Assembly (NCBI GenBank): GCA_022563115.1
Contig: JADFNY010000130.1
Coordinates: forward strand, 1 to 9,046
DNA: 9,046 nucleotides
Source: Acidobacteriota bacterium
Lineage (GTDB): Bacteria > Acidobacteriota > UBA890
Reading direction: 5' to 3'
The position numbers were made by a program, and so were the translations under genes. The notes beneath the pieces were generated by a model. The model saw nothing but the letters and a program-made list of their open reading frames with translations, did no database searches and had not been told where the DNA came from. Positions 8,460 to 9,046 of this stretch are shown here, one piece after another. The number at the start of each line of letters is the position of its first letter. Position 1 is the stretch's first letter.

Positions 8460-9011
8460 TCAGGCGGTAACCCCGGCGATCCAGGCTCCGATGCCGTAGG
8501 CGACCCCGGCGGCGGCCGCACCGACGACAAGCATCTCGATGCCGGCGTGAAACCAGTTGTCGTCGGTGACCAGAGAACGGCCGGCACCGACGGCAAACAG
8601 GGTCAGCAGGGTCATTCCGACCGAGACACCGAACGCCGGCGCGCCGAGCTTGAGCACGTAGCTCAACAGCGGAATTGCGCCGGCGATGACAAAGGCCGCG
8701 AACGTCACCAGGCCGTGCCGGAGCGGGAACGGCTCTTTGGGTGTCCGGCCGGCGGCGGCGCGCGCCGCCTCCTCGGAGCGGATCGACAAAAAGTTGCTGG
8801 CGCCCATGGAAAAGCCGTCGGCGATGAGGTTGGCGAGACCGAGAATGATCACGACGCGGTTGGCGAGAGCAGCGCCCGCTACGCCCGAAACCACCGCGAA
8901 CGTCGTGATGATGCCGTCGTTGGCACCGTAGATCAGATCCTTGAGGTAGTGACGAGCCAGGTCTATGGGCTCCGTCGGCTCGTGATTGGCGATCAGCTGT
9001 TCGCGATTCAT
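8460..9011 (-). CDS. Short VIT1/CCC1-family membrane protein, putative iron/manganese transporter
   Basis: This 183-residue integral membrane protein belongs to the VIT1/CCC1 family, which moves Fe2+ or Mn2+ across membranes, by proton antiport in the studied eukaryotic members. The first half shows the family hallmark: DLIYGANDGIITTFAVVSGV (25-44) leading into helix 1, and LGLANLIADGFSMGASNFLS (57-76) as helix 2, with D32, D65, M69 and N73 as conserved-type polar residues in the membrane. Further hydrophobic segments lie at about 100-120, 124-143 and 157-179, giving five helices. The loop between helices 2 and 3 (about 77-98) is short, so the Glu-rich cytosolic metal-binding helices of plant VIT1 are absent. 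The ATG at 9011 has GAGAGG seven bases ahead. It is separated from the operon by 179 bases, so a functional link is not shown. Confidence 0.88.
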   Translation of the reverse strand: MNREQLIANHEPTEPIDLARHYLKDLIYGANDGIITTFAVVSGVAGAALANRVVIILGLANLIADGFSMGASNFLSIRSEEAARAAAGRTPKEPFPLRHGLVTFAAFVIAGAIPLLSYVLKLGAPAFGVSVGMTLLTLFAVGAGRSLVTDDNWFHAGIEMLVVGAAAAGVAYGIGAWIAGVTA

Positions 9012-9046
9012 CGGCGATCCTCTCCGTCTGCCGGTCGGGGCTTTCC

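Noticed and set aside
8159..8499. Short plus-strand frames across the promoter gap
   Set aside because: They are under 75 codons, cross the cytochrome gene start and the AT-rich gap, lack convincing ribosome binding sites and overlap one another in different frames.

Overview
The window is GC-rich (roughly two-thirds G+C by eye) and densely coding. All seven genes I accept lie on the minus strand. Tat-type and Sec/lipoprotein-type export signals, periplasmic c-type cytochrome domains and Shine-Dalgarno sites point to a Gram-negative bacterium. I cannot name the taxon from sequence alone; an uncultured high-GC lineage is plausible.

The core, read right to left, is a six-gene operon with very tight junctions. 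It runs C (8280-6655, exported protein with two c-type haem domains fused to an ethylbenzene-dehydrogenase-gamma-like haem b domain), A (6643-3158, molybdopterin catalytic subunit with a Tat signal), X (3149-2736, unknown 137-residue protein), B (2739-1444, subunit with four Fe-S clusters), D (1444-635, TorD/NarJ-like chaperone) and Y (638 to beyond base 1, unknown, cut by the window edge). Gaps are 11 and 8 bases, and the last three junctions overlap (ATGA, TGATG, GTGA). Upstream, behind a 179-base gap holding an AT-rich promoter-like stretch, lies a gene for a short VIT1/CCC1-family membrane protein (9011-8460).

A and B belong to the type II DMSO reductase family. As I recall the reference proteins, they look most like the nitrite oxidoreductase (NxrA/NxrB) branch known from Nitrospira, Nitrospina and anammox bacteria, rather than cytoplasmic NarG/NarH or the selenate, chlorate, dimethylsulfide or ethylbenzene enzymes. 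The inferred electron path is Mo-bisMGD and FS0 in A, four Fe-S clusters in B, haem b in C, then two haems c in C, linking to other periplasmic carriers. D would load cofactor into A, and B would ride out with folded A through Tat. Direction (nitrite oxidation or nitrate reduction) and substrate cannot be settled from sequence. The points of most interest are the NXR-like enzyme in a C-A-X-B-D-Y arrangement, the two unknown genes X and Y embedded in the operon, and the fused multihaem gamma subunit.

No tRNA, rRNA, CRISPR array, insertion sequence or obvious mobile-element boundary was seen.
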